Of a DNA stretch of 64,000 nucleotides, positions 39,830-49,076 are shown piece by piece (within the stretch, counting starts at the first letter, position 1; each line of letters begins with the position of its first letter). The notes under the pieces were generated by a model. That model saw only the letters and a list, made by a program, of their open reading frames with translations. It was not told the DNA's origin and did not search any database. The position numbers and the translations under genes were made by a program. The stretch comes from an uncultured Pelagibacteraceae bacterium. GTDB taxonomy: Bacteria; Pseudomonadota; Alphaproteobacteria; Pelagibacterales; Pelagibacteraceae. The DNA is taken from the NCBI GenBank assembly GCA_902527635.1, contig CABZPS010000001.1, forward strand, positions 1 to 64,000, in the 5' to 3' direction.

Positions 39830-41237
39830 TTTCTTTATTATTGTACAATATTTGGTTTTTTAACTTATCTATATTTTCAGCCATCTCTTTGTCGTTCCCT
39901 TTTAGTTTCTCAATAGTTTTTACTGAATGAATTATAGTGGTGTGATCTCTATTTGAAAATTCTCGACCTATCTCTGGTAAAGATTTTGGTGTTAATATTT
40001 TTGTAAGATATATAGCTGTTTGTCTAGGTCTTACTAAATATCTTGATCTTCTTGAGGATAACATTTCGTTTTTACTAATTTTAAAAAATTTGCACACCAA
40101 AGTTTGTATCAAATCAATTGTAACTTTATTTTCATTTATATTTAACAGATCTTTTAAAACGACTTTTGTCTCTGCTAAATTGGGTAATTTGTTGTAAATT
40201 CTTGAAAAAGAAATTAAACGATTAATAGCCCCAACTAACTCTCGTATACTGTTAGAAATTTCAAGACTAATAAAATCTCTAATTTCACTTGGAATATCTA
40301 TTTTATCTGGATAAAGTTTATTCAACTCTTCAATTTTTTTCTCAATTATATTTTTTCTTAATTCAAAATCAGGTTTTTGAATATCAACAACTAACCCACC
40401 AGAGAACCTGGATTTTATCCTCTCTTGAATTCTAGATAGTTTATTTGGAGGTCTATCTGCAGATACTATAATTTGACTACCTTTTTCTAATAAGGCATTA
40501 AAAGTATGAAAAAACTCTTCTTGCATGGCTTCTTTTCCGTTCATAAACTGTATATCATCTATAAGTAATATATCTGTATTTCGAAAATATTCTTTGAATT
40601 TTACCATATCATTTGCCTTTATCGATTTAATAAATTGGTACATAAATCTTTCGGCTGGAATAAACATTACTTTCTTCTTCTTTTTTAATTCAAAACCTAT
40701 TGCATTCAATAGATGTGTTTTACCCATCCCAACACCACCATAAATATACAACGGATTATACTGTGAAATATTTTCAGTAACTTTTAATGAAGCTTCGTAA
40801 GCAAGTTTATTACTTCTGCCAGTTATAAAATTTTCGAATCTTTTGTTATAATCAACACGATTATATTGTAGAAGAGAGTCCTTTAAAAAAGATATATTTT
40901 CACTTTTTTTCGGTAGTATATTATTAACATCATCTTTTTCAGAATTTTTATTTTTTTCTATAATTCTGAATTCAATTCTAGTTAAATCTTTTTTAAGTCT
41001 TTTTACGATTTGTAAAATTTGATCTAAATATCTTGAAGTTATCCAATCTCGTATAAATCTAGTCGGTACCGATATTAATATATAGCTGCTAAATTCCTCA
41101 ATAAAGTCAATTTTTTTTAACCAACTTTCATAAACCTCGGACCCTAATTTCTTTCTCATATCATTTTGAACTAGTTCCCAATCCAACTTATTTAATTTCG
41201 ATTTGTTTAAATCTTGATTTTTGTAGGTATTTTCCAT
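39819..41237 (-). CDS. dnaA: Chromosomal replication initiator DnaA
   Basis: YGGVGMGKTHLLNAIG Walker A, LLIDDIQFM, C-terminal RDHTTIIHSVKTIEK. Confidence 0.97.
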   Translation of the reverse strand: MENTYKNQDLNKSKLNKLDWELVQNDMRKKLGSEVYESWLKKIDFIEEFSSYILISVPTRFIRDWITSRYLDQILQIVKRLKKDLTRIEFRIIEKNKNSEKDDVNNILPKKSENISFLKDSLLQYNRVDYNKRFENFITGRSNKLAYEASLKVTENISQYNPLYIYGGVGMGKTHLLNAIGFELKKKKKVMFIPAERFMYQFIKSIKANDMVKFKEYFRNTDILLIDDIQFMNGKEAMQEEFFHTFNALLEKGSQIIVSADRPPNKLSRIQERIKSRFSGGLVVDIQKPDFELRKNIIEKKIEELNKLYPDKIDIPSEIRDFISLEISNSIRELVGAINRLISFSRIYNKLPNLAETKVVLKDLLNINENKVTIDLIQTLVCKFFKISKNEMLSSRRSRYLVRPRQTAIYLTKILTPKSLPEIGREFSNRDHTTIIHSVKTIEKLKGNDKEMAENIDKLKNQILYNNKENEI

Positions 41238-41312
41238 ATTCGTGAAGAGATATCAGTAAGAGCTATAATAAAAATTATTTCAACAAAATATTTTATAAAT
41301 TCAAAAAAAAAT

Positions 41313-41487
41313 AAAATCTACGATTGTGCAGTGTCAAAATTAAAAAAAAAGAAAAATTAAAATCTAGGATTGTGTAAAATTTTTTTTAAATAAAAAAATT
41401 TTTTATTTTTTTTAGAAAATTTTATTAATAAAATTTGTGATTGAATTAAAATAGTTTGCAATATTTACTAAATCTAAATATTGTGTA
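41313..41487. repeat. Three copies of an AAATCTA-N2/3-ATTGTGYA motif upstream of dnaA
   Basis: AAAATCTACGATTGTGCA (41313-41330), AAAATCTAGGATTGTGTA (41359-41376), AAATCTAAATATTGTGTA (41470-41487), flanking a very AT-rich tract. Confidence 0.7.
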
Positions 41488-41555
41488 GTATGTAGTCCTA
41501 GTTATAGATTTTGTAGATCCTGAGGTTGTATATTTTAAACAACTTACAATATAAA

Positions 41556-41816
41556 TTATATTGATGATATTTTTTTCGTTATCCTTGAAATATTCCTTGA
41601 AGCATTTTGTTTTTTAATTATCCCAGTTTTGGCGATCTTCATTAATTCAGAATTCAACTTGGGTAAGAATTTCAAAGCTTCTGGCTTATTTTTTTTTTCT
41701 ATTAGAAGACTCATCTTCTTTATTGCGTTTTTATACCTACTTTTTCTAATTTTGTTTACAGAAGTTTGTTTTGATATTCTTCGTATTTTTTTAATTGCAG
41801 ATTTTGTATTAGCCAT
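41556..41816 (-). CDS. rpsT: 30S ribosomal protein S20
   Basis: MANTKSAIKKIRR start chosen over the longer ORF. Confidence 0.96.
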   Translation of the reverse strand: MANTKSAIKKIRRISKQTSVNKIRKSRYKNAIKKMSLLIEKKNKPEALKFLPKLNSELMKIAKTGIIKKQNASRNISRITKKISSI

Positions 41817-41868
41817 TTTCGAAGGGGGTATAACTTGTGAAATAGTATCGGTCAATCAAATAATTCAT

Positions 41869-42732
41869 TTATTTTTGGCATAAATTACAAAAGAATGTTG
41901 ATCTGTTTGAAATATTTTTTTTTAAAATAATACCATTGCAATCTCCTCTTTTACATTTAAGCCCCTCTTTTTGATAAACTTTAAAATTTTTTTGAAAAGA
42001 TCCTTTATTTCCAGTAATATGTTTAAAGTCTCTTATTGAAGATCCTCCTCCTTTTATAGCATTCAAAAGAACTAACTTTGTGTTTTTTAGAATTTTTTTA
42101 CACTCAACCTTATTGATAGATTTTCCCTCTTTGACGGGATTTATCTTGCTAAGATAAAGAATTTCACTAGCATAAATATTTCCAATTCCTGATACAAAAT
42201 TTTGATCTAAAAGAAGATTTTTAATATTTTTTTTTTTATTTCTTAAATTATCATTAATATAGCTTATATCAAATTTAGGGTTAAAAGGTTCGGGACCTAA
42301 TTTTTCAAATCTTTTTTCTAAAGAGTATTGATCTTTTATAATTTCAAAAAAACCAAATCTTCTAGGATCATTATATACCAATTTAAATTTATCAAAAAAA
42401 ATTTCGATATGATTATGTTTATCAGGTAATTTTGGAGAGTTATAAAAACTTGTATTAGTTAAAAAATTTTTTTTATTATATTTCAAAAGATGAATTGTGC
42501 CACTCATACCAAGATGAATTAACAATTTATTTCTTTTAGATAAAAAAAGAATTAAATATTTCGAAAATCTATCAACATCTAAAATTATTTGGTTTTCTAA
42601 AATTTTTTCAAAATTTTGAGGTATTTTAACCCTTAAATTTCTATTCCTTACTATTACCTTTTTTATAGTTTTTTGTATTATTTTTTTATTTAATGATTGT
42701 CTTATAATTTCTACTTCTGGTAATTCTGGCAT
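41869..42732 (-). CDS. mutM: Formamidopyrimidine-DNA glycosylase
   Basis: MPELPEVE N-terminus, C-terminal zinc finger CKRGDCNG...CNLCQK. Confidence 0.96.
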   Translation of the reverse strand: MPELPEVEIIRQSLNKKIIQKTIKKVIVRNRNLRVKIPQNFEKILENQIILDVDRFSKYLILFLSKRNKLLIHLGMSGTIHLLKYNKKNFLTNTSFYNSPKLPDKHNHIEIFFDKFKLVYNDPRRFGFFEIIKDQYSLEKRFEKLGPEPFNPKFDISYINDNLRNKKKNIKNLLLDQNFVSGIGNIYASEILYLSKINPVKEGKSINKVECKKILKNTKLVLLNAIKGGGSSIRDFKHITGNKGSFQKNFKVYQKEGLKCKRGDCNGIILKKNISNRSTFFCNLCQK

Positions 42733-42764
42733 TTCATACTATATTATTTGTATATTTAAATGTT

Positions 42765-43469
42765 ATGCAACAAGATCTTCAAAATAAAAAAGGACTAGTT
42801 CAAAGTGTCTTTAACCAAGTTTATGATCAATATGATCTTATGAATGACCTAATGTCATTAGGTATTCATAGAGTATGGAAAAAAAACTTATTAAATATGA
42901 TGAATCCTTCTATTAACCAAAATTTAATAGATGTTGCCTGTGGAACTGGAGATATAGCGAAAATCTATCTGAATAATGTGGGTAAAAATGCTGACGTAAC
43001 TTGCGTTGATCCAAATAAAAGAATGATAAATATTGCTAAAAAAAAATTACCTAAATATAAAAATCTAAAATGGTATATATCCTCAGCTGAAAGTTTACCT
43101 GTTTCGAGTAAGTCCTTTGATTTTTATACGATTAGCTTTGGATTAAGAAATACAAAAAATATAAAAGAATCCTTGAAAGAAGCATACAGAGTTTTAAAAC
43201 CAGGAGGTCGATTTTTATGTCTTGAATTTTCAAAAATTCAAAACACTAATTTAAATAAACTTTATAAAAATTATTCAAAGCTAATTCCAGAAATTGGAAA
43301 AATCGTTGTTGGAAAAAAAGAACCTTACCAGTATTTGATTAAAAGTATTGAAAATTTTGTTAATCAGCATGAGCTCATAGACTTAATGCACGAAAGCAAA
43401 TTTGATAAGTGTGATTACACAAATTTGTCTGGCGGTATAGTTTCAATTCATAGTGGTTGGAAAATATAA
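42765..43469 (+). CDS. ubiE: Demethylmenaquinone/ubiquinone biosynthesis methyltransferase
   Basis: VFNQVYDQYDLMNDLMSLGIHRVWK, SFGLRNT, SGGIVSIHSGWKI. Confidence 0.96.
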   Translation: MQQDLQNKKGLVQSVFNQVYDQYDLMNDLMSLGIHRVWKKNLLNMMNPSINQNLIDVACGTGDIAKIYLNNVGKNADVTCVDPNKRMINIAKKKLPKYKNLKWYISSAESLPVSSKSFDFYTISFGLRNTKNIKESLKEAYRVLKPGGRFLCLEFSKIQNTNLNKLYKNYSKLIPEIGKIVVGKKEPYQYLIKSIENFVNQHELIDLMHESKFDKCDYTNLSGGIVSIHSGWKI

Positions 43470-45037
43470 TGATCAAAAAAATAATAATATTATTTAAACT
43501 TGGAAGAAAAGTCGCAAAATCAGATATTTTGGATATAATCTCAAAATTTCAAAAGCCACCTTTATTTATTAAAATTTTATTTAAAATTTTATCTTTCTCT
43601 TTTTCATCCAAAAACAATACACGAGTAAACAATAATGAAGGAGAAAGGTTATCTAAATCTTTAGAGTCAATGGGTACAACTTTTATAAAACTAGGTCAAT
43701 TCCTAGCAACAAGACCAGACATTATTGGTGAAAGTTTATCGAAGGAACTTGAAAATCTTCAAGATAGATTGCCCCCTTTTTCTCAAGATCAAGCAAAAAA
43801 AATTATTAATGATGATTTAGGAATTAATACCTATAACTCAATTATTGATTTAAGCGAACCTGTTGCAGCTGCATCTATAGCTCAAGTTCATAAGGCTAAA
43901 ATAGACGATAATGGAATAATAAAAGATGTTGCAATAAAAATTTTGCGGCCTGATATTAAAAAAATTTTCAATGATGAAATTGATGCTATAATGTTATTTG
44001 CATTTTTAGTTGAGTCTTTAATGAAAAAAACAAAAAGATTGAAACTTGTAGAAGTAGTTTTTTTACTTAAAGAAATTACTAATCTTGAAATGGACCTAAG
44101 ATTTGAAGCTGCTGCTGCAAATGAATATGCAGAAAACACAAAAAATGATATTGGTTTTAATGTTCCAAAAATTTACTGGAATTATACTAGTGAAAATGTA
44201 ATGACACTAGACTGGGTGGAGGGTATCTCAATTAGAGAAACAGATGCGTTAAAAAAAAAAGAAATAAATACAAAAAAATTAGCAGAAGATATTATCCAAA
44301 ATTTTCTTAGACATGCTGTTAGAGACGGTTTTTTTCATGCAGATATGCATCAAGGAAATATTTTGATAGATAATGATGGGCATATTGTTCCAATTGATTT
44401 TGGAATTATGGGCAGGCTCGATAAAATGAGTAAAAGATTTTTGGCTGAAATACTCTTTGGTTTTATTCAAAGAGACTACAAAAAAGTTGCGGAGGTCCAT
44501 TTAATTGCAGGTTTGGTGCCAAAAGATGTCCCGATAAATGATCTTGCTCAAGCTTTAAGGTCTATTGGTGAGCCTATTTTTGGTCAAGCAGTTAAAGATA
44601 TATCTGGTGGAAAATTATTAAAACAACTTTTTGATGTCACAGAAAAATTTAATATGCAAACACAACCGCAATTATTAATGTTACAAAAAACAATGGTAGT
44701 AGTTGAAGGAGTAGCAAGAAAATTAAATCCTGAAACAAACATTTGGACTACATCTAAACCTATTCTTGAAAACTGGTTGAAAGAGACAAAAAACCCTATG
44801 ACTACAATTAATGAAACAATTAATAGCACATCAGAGGTAATAAAAAGATTACCAGAATTTCCAGAAATAATGGATAAAGCTAATCAGGCTCTTACTTTTT
44901 TGGCTAATGGACAAATTCCTCAAAACTCAAATTCTTATAATGCATTAAGTGATAAAAGATCTGAAATGGTAGCTTTCAGAAATCAATCTATAATAGGTTT
45001 TTTATTGCTTGTAATTCTTGGCCTACTAGTATTTTAA
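43469..45037 (+). CDS. ubiB: Ubiquinone biosynthesis protein UbiB (ABC1/ADCK kinase-like)
   Basis: KLGQFLATRPDIIG KxGQ motif, AAASIAQVH, HADMHQGNI; two C-terminal TMs. Confidence 0.94.
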   Translation: MIKKIIILFKLGRKVAKSDILDIISKFQKPPLFIKILFKILSFSFSSKNNTRVNNNEGERLSKSLESMGTTFIKLGQFLATRPDIIGESLSKELENLQDRLPPFSQDQAKKIINDDLGINTYNSIIDLSEPVAAASIAQVHKAKIDDNGIIKDVAIKILRPDIKKIFNDEIDAIMLFAFLVESLMKKTKRLKLVEVVFLLKEITNLEMDLRFEAAAANEYAENTKNDIGFNVPKIYWNYTSENVMTLDWVEGISIRETDALKKKEINTKKLAEDIIQNFLRHAVRDGFFHADMHQGNILIDNDGHIVPIDFGIMGRLDKMSKRFLAEILFGFIQRDYKKVAEVHLIAGLVPKDVPINDLAQALRSIGEPIFGQAVKDISGGKLLKQLFDVTEKFNMQTQPQLLMLQKTMVVVEGVARKLNPETNIWTTSKPILENWLKETKNPMTTINETINSTSEVIKRLPEFPEIMDKANQALTFLANGQIPQNSNSYNALSDKRSEMVAFRNQSIIGFLLLVILGLLVF

Positions 45038-45045
45038 TTCACAAA

Positions 45046-46251
45046 ATGAAAAATTTAGCTGATAAAAAAATTTTATTTATAATTTGTGGAGGAATTGCTG
45101 CATATAAAAGTTTAGAATTGATTAGATTATTTAGGAAAAATAAGGCTTCTATAAAAACAATTTTAACAAGGAGTGCTAAAAAATTTGTAACTACCTTATC
45201 AATTACTTCATTATCACAAGGCAAAGTTTACGAAAATCTATTTAGTATAGAAAATGAGTTAGAAATGGACCATATTGCTTTATCAAGGTGGGCTGATGTA
45301 ATTATTGTTGCTCCTGTAACTGCAAATACTATTTCAAAACTTGCAACTGGAAATGCTGAAGATTTAGCTTCAACTGTTATTCTAGCATCTAATAAACAAG
45401 TTTACTTGGCTCCTGCAATGAATGTAAGAATGTGGGAGCATCAATCGACTAAAGATAATCTGAAAATTCTGAAGAATTATGGTTATAAAGTTATAGGTCC
45501 TATTACCGGTGATATGGCATGTGGAGAGTATGGTGAAGGTAAAATGTCTGAACCAATAGAAATATTTAATGAAATCCAAAATTTTTTTGAAACTAGCAAA
45601 GGAAATAAAAAGATAAAAGCTTTGGTTACCGCAGGTCCAACAAATGAATATATTGATCCAGTAAGATTTATTTCGAATAAATCAAGTGGTAAGCAAGGTT
45701 ATGAAATTGCAAAATCTCTACATAAAAGAGGATTTGATACAACTTTAATATCAGGTCCGACTAATCTAAATATAGATCAAGAAATTAAACTTATAAAAGT
45801 TGAAACAGCAGATGAAATGTTTAAAGCTACTCAAAAAAATTTACCAACGGATATTGCAGTATTTTCAGCCGCAGTTTCTGACTTTAAGATTGATGTAAAA
45901 AGTAAAGATAAGATAAAAAAAAAAGAAAGCCTAAATATCAAATTAGAGAGAAATGTTGATATCTTGAATTATATTTCAAATCATAATTCAATGAGACCAA
46001 AGCTAGTTATTGGTTTTGCAGCTGAGACAAAAAATTTAAACCTAAATGCCGTAAAAAAACTTAAAAATAAAAACTGTGATTGGATCATTGCAAATGATGT
46101 GTCTAAAAAAAACATTGGTTTTGATAGTGATTATAACGAGGTTACAATTCATTTTAATAATTTTAAAAAGAAAAAAGAGATACTTTCATACAAAAAGAAA
46201 TCTGAAATCTCAGAGGAAATTGTTGATAGAATTGTTACTCAGATGAATTAA
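45046..46251 (+). CDS. coaBC: Bifunctional PPC decarboxylase/PPC synthetase
   Basis: GGIAAYKSLELIR, APAMNVRMWEH, ITAGPTNEYIDPVRFISN-like motif (VTAGPTNEYIDPVRFISNKSSG). Confidence 0.96.
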   Translation: MKNLADKKILFIICGGIAAYKSLELIRLFRKNKASIKTILTRSAKKFVTTLSITSLSQGKVYENLFSIENELEMDHIALSRWADVIIVAPVTANTISKLATGNAEDLASTVILASNKQVYLAPAMNVRMWEHQSTKDNLKILKNYGYKVIGPITGDMACGEYGEGKMSEPIEIFNEIQNFFETSKGNKKIKALVTAGPTNEYIDPVRFISNKSSGKQGYEIAKSLHKRGFDTTLISGPTNLNIDQEIKLIKVETADEMFKATQKNLPTDIAVFSAAVSDFKIDVKSKDKIKKKESLNIKLERNVDILNYISNHNSMRPKLVIGFAAETKNLNLNAVKKLKNKNCDWIIANDVSKKNIGFDSDYNEVTIHFNNFKKKKEILSYKKKSEISEEIVDRIVTQMN

Positions 46252-46688
46252 TGGTCAGAGTATTAATTAAAAAACTTGATCCTAGTGTTACTCTTCCATC
46301 TTATAAGACTAGTGGAGCTTCGGGTATGGACCTAATGGCTTTTGTGAAGGAAAAAATAGTAATTAAACCGCAAGCTTCAGCTCTAATTCCAACAGGTTTA
46401 TCTGTCGCCTTCTCTGAAGATTATGAGATACAAATAAGACCGCGTTCTGGTCTAGCAGCTAAAAATAACATTAGTGTTTTAAATACTCCTGGAACTATTG
46501 ACAGTGATTATAGAGGTGAATTAAAAATTATTATATTTAATCATAGTAATCATGATTTTGTGGTTAATAGTAATGATAGAATTGCACAAATGGTTTTAAC
46601 GCCTATTGCAAAAATAGAATTAAAGGAAGCGAATGATTTACCCAAAACTTTAAGAGGAGAGGGTGGATTTGGCTCAACAGGTAAATGA
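46251..46688 (+). CDS. dut: dUTP diphosphatase
   Basis: SGASGMDLMA, RPRSGLA, GTIDSDYRGEL, RGEGGFGSTG. Confidence 0.97.
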   Translation: MVRVLIKKLDPSVTLPSYKTSGASGMDLMAFVKEKIVIKPQASALIPTGLSVAFSEDYEIQIRPRSGLAAKNNISVLNTPGTIDSDYRGELKIIIFNHSNHDFVVNSNDRIAQMVLTPIAKIELKEANDLPKTLRGEGGFGSTGK

Positions 46689-47428
46689 GTCAAAATTTAA
46701 ATAAAAGCCAGGTCGCGAGATTCTCAAGACAAATAATTTTGAGGAATATTGGTGCTTTAGGTCAAAAAAAAATAATTAAATCTAAAGTTCTTATCATTGG
46801 AATGGGTGGTTTAGGTTGTTCTGTTGCAGAATTTCTTACTAGAGCAGGTGTTGGTAATCTGGGGATAATTGACTTCGATAATGTGGATATAACTAATATT
46901 CATCGACAAAGCCTTTATGATGTAAAAGATATAAAAAAATCAAAAGTTATAGTTGCAAAAAAAAAATTACATAAAATTAATTCAAGAACAAAAATTAATT
47001 GTTACAAAGTTAAACTCAACAAAGGTAATATACAAAATATAACTAGCAAATATGATTATATTATAGATGGATCAGATAACTTCAAAACTAAATTTTTGGT
47101 AAATGATTATTGTAAAAAAACAAAAAAATTTTTAGTGGTAGGAGCTATAAGTAAATTTGATGGACATATTTTTACTTTTAATTTTAAAAATAAAAATACA
47201 CCATGCATAAGATCTTTTTTTCAAGAAAAAGAAATCTCAGATGATATCTTAAGTTGTGAATATGGTGGCGTTTTAGGAACTGTTGCAGGTATAATTGGTA
47301 CAATTCAAGCCAATGAAATATTAAAAAAAATCCTAAACATTGGTAAGGATTTAAATGGATATATCCTTATAATTGATTTACTAAATCTAAATTTTAGAAA
47401 AGTAAAATTAAAAAAATTAAGAATATGA
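46685..47428 (+). CDS. HesA/MoeB/ThiF-family adenylyltransferase
   Basis: RFSRQIILRNIGALGQKKI, IIGMGGLGCSVAEFL, DNVDITNIHRQ. Confidence 0.92.
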   Translation: MSQNLNKSQVARFSRQIILRNIGALGQKKIIKSKVLIIGMGGLGCSVAEFLTRAGVGNLGIIDFDNVDITNIHRQSLYDVKDIKKSKVIVAKKKLHKINSRTKINCYKVKLNKGNIQNITSKYDYIIDGSDNFKTKFLVNDYCKKTKKFLVVGAISKFDGHIFTFNFKNKNTPCIRSFFQEKEISDDILSCEYGGVLGTVAGIIGTIQANEILKKILNIGKDLNGYILIIDLLNLNFRKVKLKKLRI

Positions 47429-47880
47429 AAATAATGTTACAAAAAAAAATATTATTACTTTTTTTAATGTTTTTTTATTTACCTAACTGTTTGGCAAATG
47501 AAGTTTTTTTATCTTTAAAAAAAAATAAAGTTAATGTCAGATATGGACCTAGCCTAGAGTCTCCCATAAAATATGTCTATAAGAAAATTAATCTCCCAAT
47601 AAAACAAATTGATAAAAATGAAAATTTTCGAAGGATTATTGATGTAAAAAATAATAGCGGCTGGATACATATTTCACAGTTAAAACAGATAAATTCAATT
47701 ATACCACTTAAGGATAAAATTTTATTCCGAAAACCATCTAATTTTTCAAAGCCTTTAGCAAAAATCAAAAAAGGTAGAATATTAATTGTTAAAAGATGTA
47801 ATGAAAATTGGTGTCAAATTAAAACGTCTAAATTTAAGGGATGGATTAAAAACACCAATATTTGGGGAAAAATTAAATAA
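47425..47880 (+). CDS. Bacterial SH3-like domain protein, secreted
   Basis: Signal peptide, KKNKVNVRYGPSLESPIKYVYKK ... WCQIKTSKFKGWI repeats. Confidence 0.82.
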   Translation: MKIMLQKKILLLFLMFFYLPNCLANEVFLSLKKNKVNVRYGPSLESPIKYVYKKINLPIKQIDKNENFRRIIDVKNNSGWIHISQLKQINSIIPLKDKILFRKPSNFSKPLAKIKKGRILIVKRCNENWCQIKTSKFKGWIKNTNIWGKIK

Positions 47881-47895
47881 TTTTAAAATATTTAA

Positions 47896-48075
47896 TTATT
47901 TTTGTTGCGCACAAACGTCTTTGATCACCGGTGTATTGGCACAATCACCACATTTTGTTTTCTGCACAATACAACCATCATCAAGAACTTCAACATCAAC
48001 TACTTTATCACATTTTGAACATGTTGAAGAAATTGTAAGCCCGCACTTTTTACAATTATAATTTTCAATTTGCAT
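47896..48075 (-). CDS. Cys-rich zinc-ribbon-like small protein, 59 aa
   Basis: Not in ORF track. Reverse translation MQIENYNCKKCGLTISSTCSKCDKVVDVEVLDDGCIVQKTKCGDCANTPVIKDVCAQQK with CxxC pairs. Confidence 0.78.
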   Translation of the reverse strand: MQIENYNCKKCGLTISSTCSKCDKVVDVEVLDDGCIVQKTKCGDCANTPVIKDVCAQQK

Positions 48076-48119
48076 ATCTATAAAATAATATTATGCGAAA
48101 TGCTTTCAAGAAAAATCTA

Positions 48120-48169
48120 TGAGAATAATTATCATTAGCACGTTTTTTTTGATAATGATAATTATTATC
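48120..48169. promoter_or_regulatory. Two inverted Fur-box-like sequences
   Basis: GATAATGATAATTATTATC (48151-48169), one mismatch to consensus GATAATGATAATCATTATC; TGAGAATAATTATCATTA (48120-48137) whose reverse complement contains TAATGATAATTATT. Confidence 0.75.
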
Positions 48170-48215
48170 AAGAATTACCTTAGAAAAAAAATTACAATTC
48201 TTTTTCTAAATTTTT

Positions 48216-48455
48216 TTAATTTTTTGTCTTACTAGCCCACCATTTATCTAAAATAAAATACCAAACAGAGTTAGCTATCGGCTCAACAATCGCATCAGTC
48301 AATGCGATCATAAAGGAAACATCAGCAACTAACATTAAAACAGTTATTGCTATCGCAAAATGTCCAATTGTATAGATTATTGTTCTTAGGATAGAACCTT
48401 TGTTATTTTGATAGATATTGCCTGCTGCTTTAAATATTCCGCTAGTTATTTCCAT
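48216..48455 (-). CDS. DUF2061 membrane protein
   Basis: RTIIYTIGHFAIAITVLMLVADVSFMIALTDAIVEPIANSVWYFILDKWW. Confidence 0.8.
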   Translation of the reverse strand: MEITSGIFKAAGNIYQNNKGSILRTIIYTIGHFAIAITVLMLVADVSFMIALTDAIVEPIANSVWYFILDKWWASKTKN

Positions 48456-49054
48456 ATTTTTTCCTTAAATGGGCTTTCCAGTACACAAGCCACTAAGTGT
48501 ATTCTTGCTTGTTCACCTCCATTAAAAAAATTGTGATATTTTGTGTTATTAGTTATCCAAACTTTCCCATCAGCAGGGAGGTGTTTTGCAACATTCTCAA
48601 TTACCATCGAACAACCCTTGTTAGTAATAATGGGTACATGCAGTCTACACTCTGGGTCTTTATGCCAGCTAAGTGTTGACCTTGGCTCTTTTAACAAAAG
48701 TCTTACTCTTCCTAGTTTAAATCTTTTACTTAATATGTCGTAAACTTCTTTAAAATAAGTATTCTCAAATTCAGGGATTAATTGTGTATATTTAGATTCA
48801 TCTATATCAATATCTCTAGAGACTTCTTTTCCAGTTTCATCTGCTATAGTCCAATATTTTCCTCGTATATTGTTTCCTTCAATAGAACTTTTGTCATTTG
48901 GAATTTGATTTAATGATATTGCACCAAAATGCGTTACTCCAGGAGAGTTGAATTTTTTAGCTTTTAAAATTTTATCTAAGTCTTCTCTTAATCTTGTGAT
49001 ATCAAAATTAAGGTCTGGAACCTCATAAAAATCATCGAAAGTTACTGACGGCAT
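48446..49054 (-). CDS. Aspartyl/asparaginyl beta-hydroxylase-like 2OG-Fe(II) oxygenase
   Basis: SWHKDPECRLHVPI HxD motif and distal H/R (NGGEQARIHLVA). Confidence 0.75.
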   Translation of the reverse strand: MPSVTFDDFYEVPDLNFDITRLREDLDKILKAKKFNSPGVTHFGAISLNQIPNDKSSIEGNNIRGKYWTIADETGKEVSRDIDIDESKYTQLIPEFENTYFKEVYDILSKRFKLGRVRLLLKEPRSTLSWHKDPECRLHVPIITNKGCSMVIENVAKHLPADGKVWITNNTKYHNFFNGGEQARIHLVACVLESPFKEKIWK

Positions 49055-49076
49055 AAAATAATCATTTAGTTTTTTA

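Noticed and set aside
47786-48061. 91-aa plus-strand ORF overlapping the SH3 gene
   Set aside because: Antisense to the Cys-rich small protein and out of frame with the SH3 ORF; the minus-strand CxxC protein is more convincing.
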